In this document: in pieces, positions 1 to 8,359 of the stretch
Layout: every line of letters starts with the position of its first letter
Position numbering within the stretch: the stretch's first letter is position 1
Source of the DNA: Arthrobacter sp. OVS8
GTDB lineage: Bacteria > Actinomycetota > Actinomycetes > Actinomycetales > Micrococcaceae
Direction: 5' to 3'
Length of the DNA: 64,000 nt
Assembly: GCA_028370155.1 (NCBI GenBank)
Contig: CP116670.1
Span: forward strand, 3,348,001 to 3,412,000
Translations under genes and position numbers: made by a program
The notes under the pieces: model-generated
Told to the model about the DNA's origin: nothing
The model's database searches: none
Seen by the model: only the letters and a program-made list of their open reading frames with translations

Positions 1-79
1 CCCCCGCCAGGCGTCCGCGCAACTCCTCCAGGGCGCGGTCCACGCCGCCGCCCTGCTCTTCCTGATGCATTGTGTTCAT
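1..79 (-). CDS. N-terminal fragment of an unidentified protein, cut by window edge
   Basis: A reverse-strand ATG at 79 opens a frame that stays open to the window edge and starts MNTMHQEEQGGGVDRALEEL. A GGAAG ribosome-binding-like stretch lies about 10 nt upstream. Only 26 residues are visible and I do not recognise the family. The Gln/Glu/Gly-rich start followed by an amphipathic ALEELRGRLAG stretch suggests a helical soluble N terminus. Confidence 0.4.
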   Translation of the reverse strand, partial: MNTMHQEEQGGGVDRALEELRGRLAG

Positions 80-447
80 CGGTCTGCTGCTTCCGTGCCA
101 TGGGGTTGGCACCCCTTGTTAAATGGTGGGGTTCAGTAGTGGGGTCCAATAGTGGAATTGATCTCGCCGGAATCGGCGCTGCAGGGTGATACTTCCAGCC
201 GCCAAGGACTGGAACAGGTTCGCGGTGCCCACAGTATAGATTCGCCTGCGGCGCCCGGACAACGGTCAACGGACAGCGTGGAGTGCCCGCCTGCATGGCC
301 ATGCCGCCCAGCCATTCAGCCCGCCCTAGGCCCCCGCGCACGGGGAGTAGATTGCGAATGGACTGGCCGCAGGGATGCCGGGCGCGGGCCGACTCCGGCA
401 CCGGCAGGACCGTTCAGCCCGCGGCCGAACAAGACAGGAGGGCCGCA
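80..447. other. Intergenic region between divergent genes
   Basis: About 370 bases without a convincing gene. It must hold the promoters of the leftward partial gene and of the rightward hydrolase. Near 125-160 there are short direct repeats of the form GTGGGGTtCA / GTGGGGTCCA / aGTGGaatT. An open frame continues upstream of the hydrolase start through this region, but the strong ribosome binding site at 435-440 argues that translation starts at 448. No clear promoter hexamers were found. Confidence 0.4.
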
Positions 448-1269
448 ATGGGGCGCTATGTGAAGGCCGGGGAACTGGAAATCTGGACGGAGCAGGTGGG
501 CGACGGTCCGGATGTCCTACTGATCGGCGGGCTGGGGGACACGGTTGAGTCCTGGCAGTTCCAGCTGGACGGGCTGGCGGACCGCTACCGGATGACGGCG
601 TTTGATAACCGGGGTGCGGGCCGCACGGCCATGCCGGAGGGGCAACCGACCGTCGAGGCGATGGCGGACGACGCGGCCGCGGTGCTGCGGGGTCTCAGCG
701 TCCCCTCAGCGCATGTCGCAGGGTTTTCCGGCGGCAGCATCATCGCCCAGGAGCTTGCCCTCCGGCACCCGGACCTGGTCCGAAGCCTGGTGCTGCAGAG
801 CACCTGGCCCGCAATGGACCAGTACATGAAAACGCTCGCCCGGGCCATCCACTGGCAGGCCGAGCTGGCACCGGACGAACGCGCATTCCTGGAGTTTTTC
901 TTCCTGCTGGTCTATACCCCGCGGGCGCACAACAGCGGAATGGTCAGCCAGATCATCGACGAGGTTCTCGCCTTCCCGTATCAGCAGTCCACCGCGGATT
1001 TCCTGAAGTTCCTGGACGCCTTTGTGGTCCATGAGACGGGAAGCCGGCTGGGGCAGATCGACGCGCCCACGCTGGTCATGGCCGGCGGAGTGGATCCGAT
1101 GAGCCGGCCGGAACTCGGCGAGGACGTGGCCCGTCGTATACCGGGCGCACTGTTCGAGGTGATGGCGGAGGAATCCCACCAGCCCTTCCAGGAGGTTCCG
1201 GACGAGTGGAATGCGCGCGTGCACGAGTTCTGGCAGCAGATCCGGGTCGGCGCTCAGGGGAGCGCGTAG
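448..1269 (+). CDS. Alpha/beta hydrolase
   Basis: A 273-residue alpha/beta-hydrolase-fold protein, probably cytoplasmic; substrate unknown. The oxyanion-region motif GGLGDT lies near residue 28, the nucleophile elbow AGFSGGS (Ser nucleophile) near 95, a candidate acid in AGGVDPM near 222 and the catalytic His in EESHQPF near 247. The start at 448 is chosen because AGGAGG sits at 435-440 with good spacing, although the frame stays open upstream to an ATG at 283. The 3' end overlaps the convergent amidohydrolase gene by 16 bases. Esterase, lactonase or haloperoxidase-like roles are all possible. Confidence 0.85.
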   Translation: MGRYVKAGELEIWTEQVGDGPDVLLIGGLGDTVESWQFQLDGLADRYRMTAFDNRGAGRTAMPEGQPTVEAMADDAAAVLRGLSVPSAHVAGFSGGSIIAQELALRHPDLVRSLVLQSTWPAMDQYMKTLARAIHWQAELAPDERAFLEFFFLLVYTPRAHNSGMVSQIIDEVLAFPYQQSTADFLKFLDAFVVHETGSRLGQIDAPTLVMAGGVDPMSRPELGEDVARRIPGALFEVMAEESHQPFQEVPDEWNARVHEFWQQIRVGAQGSA

Positions 1270-2390
1270 ACCCGGCGGGCGTTGTCGCGTGCGACGAGTT
1301 GCACGATTCTGCGGGCATCCGCCTCGGAACAGTCGTCGTCGTCGATCCAGCCGCCGGCTACCTTGGTGATGGCGTTGCGCCACAGTCTCGCCCCGAGGTA
1401 GTGGAGTTCGGCGGGGCCGAAGGCGTCGGAGGAGTAGAGGATTTTGGTGAAGGGGGCCAGTTCGAAGGAGCGGGCCACCAGATCCCGGCTCCGTGACCCG
1501 GTGAAGTTCACGGCAAGGCCCACATCGAGGTAGACGTTTTCAAAGGCGTGGGCCAGATAGCCGGCCTCGCGCTCGAACGGATAGCAGTGGAGCAGCATGA
1601 TGGGGGTGTCCCGGACCTCGGGTGACCGCAGAAAGTCCAAGAGGTACAGGGGATTGGTTTTGTGCAGGTCCAGGTCGCGGTCACCGAATCCGACATGGAA
1701 TTGCAGCGGGAGTTTCATCGACACCGCCGTGTGGATCCCGTGGGCAATGAGTGTGACGTCGGTGAGCCTCGCGTTGGTGCCGGAGTTCCCTTGCCAGCGG
1801 CGGGCTGCCTCCGCGACCGCAGCCGGTGCCGGGCGGCTGAGATCCCGGTCGAATCCCGTGCGGTAGGCCAGCACCGTCTTGACGCCCACGGCGCTGCGGG
1901 CAAGCTCGTGAAGCCGCTGGCTGAACTCGTCGACGTAATCTGCCGGGTTGGCAATCTCCCGGAGCAGCGCCTCGGCGACGTGTTCCAGCCGCACGATCTG
2001 GTGGGTCCGCCCGCCGGAGACGTCGGCCAGGCCGGCCAGCCCGAGGTAGTCAGGACCATCCAGCCCTGTATCGACCAGCCAGTCGCTGACCCCGGCAGCG
2101 CGCGTCATGCGCCGGCTGACCTCGAGTTCGCCCAGCTCGGAGCGCCGGCTCCAGTAGTCCGCCGGTGAAGTGTGCCGTGGCAGGTCAAGAATGCCGCTGC
2201 ACCAGCGACGGATGGCGAGCCCGAGTTGTGTGTTGTACGTGTCCTCCGGGATGGCCAGCGGTTCGGTGTTCCCCTCGTTGAGCGCGTTCTGGAAGCGAGC
2301 CTCATCGCCGTCGGCGGAAAACGCGCCATGCACGTGGTGATCAACAAGGCTGACCTGGTCCACGAAGTCCGGGAAGGAGCCGCCCGCCAT
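1254..2390 (-). CDS. Amidohydrolase, FluG N-terminal type
   Basis: A 378-residue metal-dependent hydrolase of the amidohydrolase_2 group. Metal-ligand motifs appear in order: DHHVHG near residue 19, FHVGFGDRD near 232, LLHCYPF near 265 and LYSSDAFG near 320. In fungal FluG and several bacterial proteins this domain is fused to a glutamine-synthetase-like ligase. Here the two are separate, but the ATG overlaps the stop of the GS-like gene (TAATG), so they are translationally coupled. A role in making or cleaving a gamma-glutamyl amide is inferred from that pairing; the substrate is not visible. Confidence 0.85.
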   Translation of the reverse strand: MAGGSFPDFVDQVSLVDHHVHGAFSADGDEARFQNALNEGNTEPLAIPEDTYNTQLGLAIRRWCSGILDLPRHTSPADYWSRRSELGELEVSRRMTRAAGVSDWLVDTGLDGPDYLGLAGLADVSGGRTHQIVRLEHVAEALLREIANPADYVDEFSQRLHELARSAVGVKTVLAYRTGFDRDLSRPAPAAVAEAARRWQGNSGTNARLTDVTLIAHGIHTAVSMKLPLQFHVGFGDRDLDLHKTNPLYLLDFLRSPEVRDTPIMLLHCYPFEREAGYLAHAFENVYLDVGLAVNFTGSRSRDLVARSFELAPFTKILYSSDAFGPAELHYLGARLWRNAITKVAGGWIDDDDCSEADARRIVQLVARDNARRVYALP

Positions 2391-3752
2391 TAGATCGACC
2401 AGGCCAATCGAAAGCGTTCGGCCAGCTCGTGCGGCGGCAGGCCCGCGGAGACCCGCTGTTCGTAGCGCCGGACGGCCACCGTGGCATCGACGATGGCGTC
2501 CCCGAGCAGTACGCGCGCCAGGCGTGACGTGTCCAGCGTGTCGATGATGGCGGCGGGTGAGTCTGCGAGCAGTAGGACGTTGGCCCGGCGCCGCTCGTCG
2601 TCGGAAAGCCGTCCGGGGTCACCCGGGATCTCCGCCGGAAGCCGGCGCCCGCCGAGGATGCCGTGAAGGGCGAGCGCGAGGATGGCTGCGGAGGCCAGAT
2701 ACACGTTGGACGACGGGTCGACGATTTTCACCTCGATGTTGGCTCCGTGCGGATTGCTCCGGCCCTCGTTCAGAAAGCGCACCGAGGCTTCCCGGTTTTC
2801 CAGGCCCCAGCACAAGTAGGCGCCCGACCACGTGCCGGGGGCCAGGCGGCTGCCGGACAGGACTGATCCCGTGAGGAACCCCTGGATGTCGGGGAGTCCT
2901 GCAATGATTCCGCCGATGGCCGCGCCTCCCTCGGCGCCGATGCCATGCGGTCCGCTGCCGCCGGAGAACAGCGGGACGCCGTCCTTTGGAGCGACAAGTG
3001 CTGGTGGGCTCCGTTCCCCACCGTGCCGGCAAACGGCAACGGGGAGAACGAGGCCTGCAGGCCGTGGGCCCGGGCGACGATGCCAACGATGATCTTCGCA
3101 AGGACCACGCTGTCAGCAGCCTGAACCGGCGGGGCCGGGGAAGGGAAAACTCGAACTGGTTCCTGCCGTACTCGGCGTGGACCTGCTCCATCGGAATGCC
3201 GGCCTGGTTCAGCGCCGACAGCAGGGCATCGAGGAAGTCCGAGCGGTCCAGTAGGCCGGTTGCCCCGTATGGCACCCAGGGCGCGTCTTCCAGCGCTGAA
3301 CCGTCCGGGGCGACGAGGAAGAATTCCAGTTCGTGGCCCACGAGAGCCTCGTATCCGGCCTCCCCGAGGCTGCTCTCGACGTCGGCCAGAAGGCCGCGGG
3401 CACAGACGGGAGACGCGGTTCCGTCTTGTTCGAACAGGCTGGCCGGTGCCCAGGCCCGGCTGCCCGGCAGGACGCGGAGTCCCGCGATATCGATCCTGAG
3501 GCGCATGTCGCCCACGGTGGTGATGCTGTCCGTGAACGCTATCCCGCCGTCGATGGCGAAGACATGCCAGACGGGGGCAGCGCCCATCCCAGCTTCGTGG
3601 AAGGTTTTGAGCCGAGCCAACGGAACGCTCTTGGTCAGCGTGAGGCCCGAAGCATTCACCACCGTGCCAATCACTGTGCGGACGCCGGCCGCTTCGAGCT
3701 CGCGCTGAGCCTTTGCAACGGCGGATTCGTCGGCTGCTGCGAATTGGGTCAT
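2390..3752 (-). CDS. Glutamine-synthetase-family ligase (two frameshifts in this sequence)
   Basis: Restored length is about 454 residues, normal for type I glutamine synthetase relatives. The N-terminal beta-grasp part runs from MTQFAAADES. Catalytic-domain motifs include GHELEFFLV, EYGRNQFEFS, GNGAHQHLSL and NEGRSNPHGANIEVKIVDP. The last reads into SSNVYLASAAILA, the equivalent of NPYLAFAAMLA. The frame breaks near 3125 and near 3000, each repaired by adding one base. Divergence from canonical GlnA and coupling to the amidohydrolase suggest a gamma-glutamyl ligase (GlnT/PuuA/FluG type) using an amine other than ammonia. Substrate is inferred, not seen. Confidence 0.75.
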
Positions 3753-3756
3753 GCGC

Positions 3757-4017
3757 CTAGGGCTCGACGAGCACCAGGATGGTGTCCGGACGGACGCCGT
3801 CGAATTTCATCGCTTCGGCTGCCGTTTCGGACTCCATGATCCGCTGGAATGTTTCCATGTCGGGGACCTGGGCGATCAGGCCCACACGGTTGCTCTTTGC
3901 CGGGTCGATGAAGGTTCGGACCGTGATGCCCAGCGGCCCGAATACTTCTTCCCGTTTTGGTGAGCTCAGCCAGTGCTCAACGTCGTCTACTTCGTGGAAG
4001 ATCATGAGTGTTGGCAT
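3757..4017 (-). CDS. Small conserved protein, first gene of the GS-like operon
   Basis: An 86-residue protein starting MPTLMIFHEVDDVEHW, preceded by AGCGGAGGCA on the reverse strand. The frame is open further upstream, but this start has the ribosome binding site. Pattern and length resemble ferredoxin-fold dimeric alpha/beta-barrel proteins, with hydrophobic strands at residues 3-8, 40-45 and 78-83 (TILVLVEP). It ends 4 bases before the GS-like gene, so it is the operon leader. Function unknown. Confidence 0.75.
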   Translation of the reverse strand: MPTLMIFHEVDDVEHWLSSPKREEVFGPLGITVRTFIDPAKSNRVGLIAQVPDMETFQRIMESETAAEAMKFDGVRPDTILVLVEP

Positions 4018-4189
4018 CGTTGCCTCCGCTTTCTGGGTTGTGCCAGGAGCCGGGCTGGATAGGAGCCGCACTAGGACATCCTGATCACGCTGAACGTACC
4101 ACGGCACCCAATGCAGCGATAGCGGGAAAATTGACCGGCTCGCCCCTCGCCCAGCGGCCGGCCGCCTGCCTCGCTTAGCGGCCGTCTCG

Positions 4190-4285
4190 ATGCTGGAGGG
4201 CCGCGCCGAGTTACGGCGTGTCTACGTGGGAGGGCAGCACTGGCCATCGTGGAAGACGTCGGCGAAAGAATTCGGGCCTGGCAAG
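4190..4285 (+). pseudogene. Decayed fragment of a GPP34-family gene
   Basis: About 95 bases clearly resemble the centre of the GPP34-family gene at 53854-53950. Both begin ATGCTGGAGGGCCGCGCCGA, share CGTGTCTAC, and after a small indel read IVEDVGERIRAW here against IVEHVGARHLGLF there. The surrounding sequence does not continue the match and no intact frame exists. It looks like the relic of an ancestral duplication or of a rearrangement. The rest of 4018-4298 shows no gene and presumably contains the promoter of the leftward GS-like operon. Confidence 0.5.
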
Positions 4286-4298
4286 AACCCGCCTGGCG

Positions 4299-5317
4299 TC
4301 ACGCTTTGACCAGGGATGCGGACGGTACATGGGCTGACTGGCACGATTGGCGTTCGATCAGCTTGACGGGTATGACATTCTTCCGCCGGAACCTCTTGGT
4401 GGGCGCTGCAATCCGGGCGAGGATGCGTTCGGCGGCGACTCGTCCGACGTAGCGGGGGTCCTGATCGATGACTGACACCGAGGGCTGGAGGACATCCGCC
4501 ATGGGGAAGTCGCCAAAACTGATCAGCGCAATGTCGGTTCGGTTCAAGGCCTGAAGGGCCGGGAATACGCCAGTTGAAAACCGCGCGTTGGACGAAAAGA
4601 TGGCGGTGGGCGCATCAGGCAGTGCCAGCAGCGTCTTGCAGACGTGGGCGGCCGCATCCGCGTCGCGTGAACCGAGCGCAATCAGCTCGTCGTCGCCTTT
4701 CAACCCGGCGTCGGCGAGGGCGGCGAGATACCCTCCAGCCGCAGCTTCGTGGTGGGAACCTCTGTTGAGTCTCCGACGATGGCGATGCGGCGGTGCCCGT
4801 GGGCGATGAGGTGCTGGGTCGCTTCAAATGCCCCGCCGAAGTCGTCCTCGACGAAGTAGTCCGCGCTGAGCTTGGTGGGTATGCGGTCAATGAACACGAT
4901 GGGGAAGCTGTCCTGCCAGCGCGAGAGGTAGGACTGGTCGGCGGCGATCGGGGCGATGATGAGGCCGTCGATCTGGCGGCGGACCGTCGTTTCAATAATG
5001 CTCTGCTCCAGGGAGGGGTTGTCTCCGAGGCTGGTCACGACGATGGCCATGTCGTGTTCACGTGCCGCCAGCTCGATCCCCTTCGTGACGGCAGCGAAGA
5101 ACGGATCGGCGACGTCGGGCACGGCGATGCCGATGACCGCTGACTTGCCCTCGCGGAACGTGCGCGCAAGCATGTTCGGCACGTACTTGAGTTCGCGCAT
5201 GGCCGACTGGACGCGTTCCCGCGTATCTTCCGTGACGTGCGGGTCGTCGTTGAAGACCCTGGACACCGTCTTGGCACTCACCCCGGCACGCGTGGCCACA
5301 TCCTGCATGGTCGTCAC
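4299..5317 (-). CDS. LacI-family transcriptional regulator (frameshifted in this sequence)
   Basis: Restored length about 339 residues. The N-terminal helix-turn-helix reads MQDVATRAGVSAKTVSRVF, followed by the hinge and a periplasmic-binding-like effector domain (AVIGIAVPDVADPFF, then QIDGLIIAPIAA). The C-terminal half (GDDELIALGSRDAD onward) lies in the next frame. One missing base in the G run near 4731 explains this (LRLEG|YLAALADAG). A GTG start at 5317 is preferred because AAGGAG lies 7 nt upstream. It is divergent from the sugar/polyol operon, whose promoter region holds three LacI-type palindromes, so it is very likely the local repressor. Confidence 0.85.
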
Positions 5318-5395
5318 GGTTCGGCTCCTTCTTGTTCGCTGGGCACACCCTACAGGCCGGGCCGTCCAAATGAGCGGACATCCCAACGTTGAAGA

Positions 5396-5409
5396 TGTCA
5401 TCGGTGACA
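5396..5409. promoter_or_regulatory. LacI-type operator 3 (TGTCATCGGTGACA)
   Basis: Inverted repeat TGTCA-tcgg-TGACA, a near copy of the core of the two operators downstream. Its centre is 68 bp from operator 1, and it lies nearest to the divergent lacI-type gene, suggesting autoregulation or loop formation. Operator function is inferred. Confidence 0.55.
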
Positions 5410-5457
5410 ATCAGCCGCTCACCCCCATCCTGCCTGATGTTCACAGTAACTTCAAGC

Positions 5458-5483
5458 AAGTCATGTCATCGATGACATGACTT
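5458..5483. promoter_or_regulatory. LacI-type operator 1 (26-bp perfect palindrome)
   Basis: A perfect 26-bp palindrome with core GTCATCGATGAC; the central CG is typical of LacI-family operators. Its centre lies 32 bp (about three helical turns) upstream of operator 2, placing both on the same DNA face. Confidence 0.7.
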
Positions 5484-5492
5484 TTTGATTTT

Positions 5493-5524
5493 CCTTGACA
5501 TCGATGACATGAAGCATCTAACTT
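5493..5524 (+). promoter_or_regulatory. Promoter with overlapping LacI-type operator 2
   Basis: A consensus -35 TTGACA at 5495-5500 is part of an operator copy, CCTTGACATCGATGACATGA, whose right half matches operator 1 exactly. A plausible -10 TAACTT follows at 5519-5524 (18-nt spacer). A repressor bound here would cover the -35 and spacer. This is the likely promoter of the polyol operon, with a leader of roughly 140 nt before the first small ORF. Confidence 0.6.
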
Positions 5525-5667
5525 TTTTGTAAGGCAGGTCACAGCGAGTCCTCGAAGCCACAGGTTCGAACCCCGCGATCAAGACCTACCCGTTCGTTTC
5601 AGGCAGCGCTTCAAAGGTGTAGCAGCAGAGCTTCTTCACCGTGGCATGACCAACGGAGGAGACAGTG

Positions 5668-5721
5668 ATGAACACCGCTGAAGATCGGACCCCCGCTCAC
5701 GTCCGGGGACTGAGCAGGTGA
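5668..5721 (+). CDS. 17-residue leader ORF coupled to the kinase gene
   Basis: ATG at 5668 follows a strong GGAGGAG ribosome binding site with 5-nt spacing and encodes MNTAEDRTPAHVRGLSR. Its TGA overlaps the GTG start of the kinase (GTGA), a standard coupling arrangement, and the kinase has no comparable binding site of its own. It is either a translational-coupling leader peptide or the true start of the kinase gene displaced by a sequence error. No composition bias suggests attenuation. Confidence 0.4.
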   Translation: MNTAEDRTPAHVRGLSR

Positions 5722-6371
5722 CTTGCTCGCTGGATGAGCTGGTGGAGCGGGCCGGCGCCCTTGCCGTCGCGGGAAGCCGGCGCATCCTGGGAGTAGCCGG
5801 TGCGCCCGGCGCCGGAAAGTCCACCGTGGCGCAGGCTATCGCCGAGGCCTTGGGTGGCCAGGCCGCCCTGGTCGGAATGGATGCTTTCCACCTGGCCAAC
5901 GAGGTCCTTGCGGCTCACGGCTCGCGGGACCGCAAAGGTGCTCCGGACACGTTTGATCCGTGGGGATATGCCAACCTGCTGCGCCGGCTCAAGACGAACA
6001 GTGAGCCGGTTGTTTATGCCCCCAAATTCGATCGCAGCCTGGAGGAATCCATCGGCAGCGCGGTTCCGGTGGCCCGCGACGTACCGCTGGTCATCACCGA
6101 AGGAAACTATCTCCTTCTGGATGCCGAAGGCTGGCGGGAATGCAGGGAGCAGATCGACGAGGTCTGGTTCCTGGACATCAGCGACGGCGAGCGGCAGCTC
6201 CGGCTGGTGAAGCGGCACGAAGCTTTCGGCAAGTTGCCCGAGGAAGCGGAGGCGTGGGCGCTGGGCAGCGACCAACGCAATGCCGCTGTTGTCGCCTCCA
6301 CCCGCGAAAGGGCCGATCTGATCATCGACCTGAGATATGCCCCCACCCGTGAGACCTTCGCCCAGGCCTGA
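5718..6371 (+). CDS. P-loop kinase of the phosphoribulokinase/uridine-kinase/PanK group
   Basis: A 217-residue P-loop kinase. Walker A is GAPGAGKSTVAQAI at about residues 27-40; the PRK/uridine-kinase-like segment MDAFHL follows near 54, and LVITEGNYLLL near 117 is the Walker-B-like strand typical of this group. Kinases like this sit beside sugar ABC transporters (for example frc-type loci) and are thought to phosphorylate the imported sugar or its derivative. The GTG start overlaps the upstream leader ORF. Substrate uncertain; a sugar or nucleoside kinase is the best reading. Confidence 0.8.
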   Translation: MTCSLDELVERAGALAVAGSRRILGVAGAPGAGKSTVAQAIAEALGGQAALVGMDAFHLANEVLAAHGSRDRKGAPDTFDPWGYANLLRRLKTNSEPVVYAPKFDRSLEESIGSAVPVARDVPLVITEGNYLLLDAEGWRECREQIDEVWFLDISDGERQLRLVKRHEAFGKLPEEAEAWALGSDQRNAAVVASTRERADLIIDLRYAPTRETFAQA

Positions 6372-6389
6372 ACGAAGAGGAAGACAGAA

Positions 6390-6473
6390 GTGACAACACA
6401 ACGAAGTGTCTCCGGCTGTTCGGCCGGAGCCTCTGCAATCGTCCCGTACCAGCTGACAGGTGTTACACCATGA
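6390..6473 (+). CDS. 27-residue ORF coupled to the ABC ATPase gene
   Basis: A GTG at 6390, preceded by GAGGAAG, opens a 27-codon frame (VTTQRSVSGCSAGASAIVPY then QLTGVTP) whose TGA overlaps the ATPase ATG (ATGA). A hairpin, CTCCGGC-loop-GCCGGAG at 6410-6429, lies inside it. It may serve only to couple translation and set expression of the transporter relative to the kinase. No homology recognised. Confidence 0.35.
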   Translation: MTTQRSVSGCSAGASAIVPYQLTGVTP

Positions 6474-7234
6474 CAACAATCCCGGTTCTGGAAGCCCGCG
6501 GCCTGACCCGCAGCTTCGGCAACGTACGCGCCCTGGACGGCGTCGACTTCGACGTCCACGCAGGCGAAGTGGTTGCGCTCATCGGCGACAACGGCGCCGG
6601 AAAATCGACCCTCGTAAAAGCGCTGTCGGGAAACCTCGCTTTGGACTCCGGCAAGATCCTGTTCGCCGGCGGCGAGGTGGAACTTGGTTCCCCGAGCCAG
6701 GCCAGCAGCCTGGGCATTGAAACCGTGTATCAGGACCTGGCCCTGGCGCCGCACCTGAACGCGGCGCAGAACATGTTCCTGGGCCGCGAAATCCCGAAGC
6801 CCGGCTTCCAGGGACGCCTCGGGTTCATGGACAACAAGGCGATGCGTGCCAAGTCGCGGGAAGCCTTCGATGAACTCGGCGCCACGGTTCGAAGCCTCTC
6901 CGACCCCGTCGGGAGCATGTCGGGCGGCCAGAAGCAGGCGATCGCCATTGCACGCGCAGTTGCCTGGGCCAAGGGCGTCATCTTCTTGGACGAACCGACA
7001 GCCGCTCTTGGCGTAGTGCAGACCAGAAACGTGCTCGAGACGATCCGCAGGGTCCGGGACAAAGGCGTGGGAGTCGTGTTCATCAGCCACTCGATGCCCC
7101 ACGTCATCGATGTTGCCGACCGCGTCCAGGTCCTCCGGCTCGGACGCCGCGTGGCCACCTACGAAGCAAAGAAGACCTCAGTGGAAGAACTAGTCGGAGC
7201 AATGACCGGCGCACTTGATGGAGCAAACTCATGA
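6470..7234 (+). CDS. Sugar ABC transporter ATP-binding protein (single NBD)
   Basis: A 254-residue ATPase for an RbsABC/FrcBCA-type importer. Walker A GDNGAGKSTL lies near residue 37, the signature MSGGQKQAIAIARA near 146, Walker B VIFLDEPTAALG near 170 and the switch histidine in VVFISHSM near 203. Ribose-type ATPases usually carry two NBDs (about 500 residues); this one has a single NBD as in FrcA, so it probably works as a homodimer. It overlaps the permease gene by ATGA. Confidence 0.9.
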   Translation: MTTIPVLEARGLTRSFGNVRALDGVDFDVHAGEVVALIGDNGAGKSTLVKALSGNLALDSGKILFAGGEVELGSPSQASSLGIETVYQDLALAPHLNAAQNMFLGREIPKPGFQGRLGFMDNKAMRAKSREAFDELGATVRSLSDPVGSMSGGQKQAIAIARAVAWAKGVIFLDEPTAALGVVQTRNVLETIRRVRDKGVGVVFISHSMPHVIDVADRVQVLRLGRRVATYEAKKTSVEELVGAMTGALDGANS

Positions 7235-8316
7235 CCACCACCGAAGCCGTACCGCGCACAGCCGGGACCGCATCCGAAATTTCTCGCGCACACTCGCTCC
7301 GGCAGGTGTTCCAGGTTCAGTCATTCCAGATCCTGCTTGTTCTGCTGGTCATCTTCCTGGTCTTCTCAGCCCTGGCGCCGGAAGTCTTTCCGACGTGGGG
7401 CAATGTCCGCCAGATCATCCAGAATGTCTCCATCCTTGGCGTCCTGGGTATCGGAATGACCTTTGTCATTGTCACCTCGGGCATCGATCTGTCCATTGGA
7501 TCCAACCTTGTTTTCTCCGGAGTGGTGGCCGCAAAGGCCATGCAGGCCATGGGCGATTCGGGTTGGGGCACGGCCCTTGTGGGCATCTTGGTCGCCGTCG
7601 GATGCGGGCTCGGCTGGGGACTCCTCAACGGCGTTCTCATCGCCAAGGCCAAAGTGCCGCCGCTGATCGTTACCCTCGGAACACTGGGCGGCGCCCTGGG
7701 GCTGGCACAGGTCATCACAAGTGGCGTTGACATCCGGGAAGTCCCGGCCGTGCTCCAGGACACCATCGGCTACGGCAACGTCCCGGGAACCACCTTGCCG
7801 ACGATCTCCCTGATCGCACTGGTCCTCGTCCTGATCTTCGGCATTGTGCTCCACCGGACCAGATTCGGCCTCTACACCTTCGCAGTCGGCTCCAACGAGG
7901 AATCCGCGCGACGCGTCGGCGTCAAGGTCGATCGCCAGCTGATCTCCATCTACGCACTCTCCGGCGGCCTCGCCGGTGTGGCAGGCATCCTGTCACTGTC
8001 CCAGTACGGCACCACTGCCATCGCGGGTCAGTCGGCGACGAACCTCAACGTCATCGCCGCGGTCGTGATCGGCGGAACCTCACTCTTCGGCGGCGTCGGC
8101 ACCATCTTCGGAACCGTCGTCGGACTCTTCATCCCCGCGGTGCTGCAGAACGGCTTCGTCATCGTAGGCATCCAGCCCTTCTGGCAGCAGGTGGCAGTCG
8201 GCGCCGTCCTCATCGTCGCCGTCTACGTCGATCAGCGCCGGCGGGCGGCGGCAGCGCGCGGACATTCCGCTAGGGCAGAGGGCAAGAAGAAGCTTTTCGG
8301 CCGACGATCCCGCTAA
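7231..8316 (+). CDS. Sugar ABC transporter permease (RbsC/FrcC type)
   Basis: A 361-residue inner-membrane permease with about ten hydrophobic segments. Family landmarks visible include GIGMTFVIVTSGIDLSIGS near residue 73, GTLGGALGLA near 150, NEESARRVGV (the cytoplasmic coupling loop) near 222 and AAVVIGGTSLFGGVGTIFGT near 275. A basic tail (RRRAAAARG...KKKLFGRRSR) is cytoplasmic. It partners the upstream ATPase and downstream binding protein; the imported ligand is probably a monosaccharide or polyol. Confidence 0.9.
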   Translation: MTTTEAVPRTAGTASEISRAHSLRQVFQVQSFQILLVLLVIFLVFSALAPEVFPTWGNVRQIIQNVSILGVLGIGMTFVIVTSGIDLSIGSNLVFSGVVAAKAMQAMGDSGWGTALVGILVAVGCGLGWGLLNGVLIAKAKVPPLIVTLGTLGGALGLAQVITSGVDIREVPAVLQDTIGYGNVPGTTLPTISLIALVLVLIFGIVLHRTRFGLYTFAVGSNEESARRVGVKVDRQLISIYALSGGLAGVAGILSLSQYGTTAIAGQSATNLNVIAAVVIGGTSLFGGVGTIFGTVVGLFIPAVLQNGFVIVGIQPFWQQVAVGAVLIVAVYVDQRRRAAAARGHSARAEGKKKLFGRRSR

Positions 8317-8359
8317 TTTTCCACCCGACTTAACCCTTCAAACAAACAGGAGCCAGACA

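Noticed and set aside
5561..5577. Sequence GGTTCGAACCCC, which looks like the T-psi-C arm of a tRNA
   Set aside because: No matching acceptor, D or anticodon arms can be built around it, and it lies in the leader of the polyol operon.
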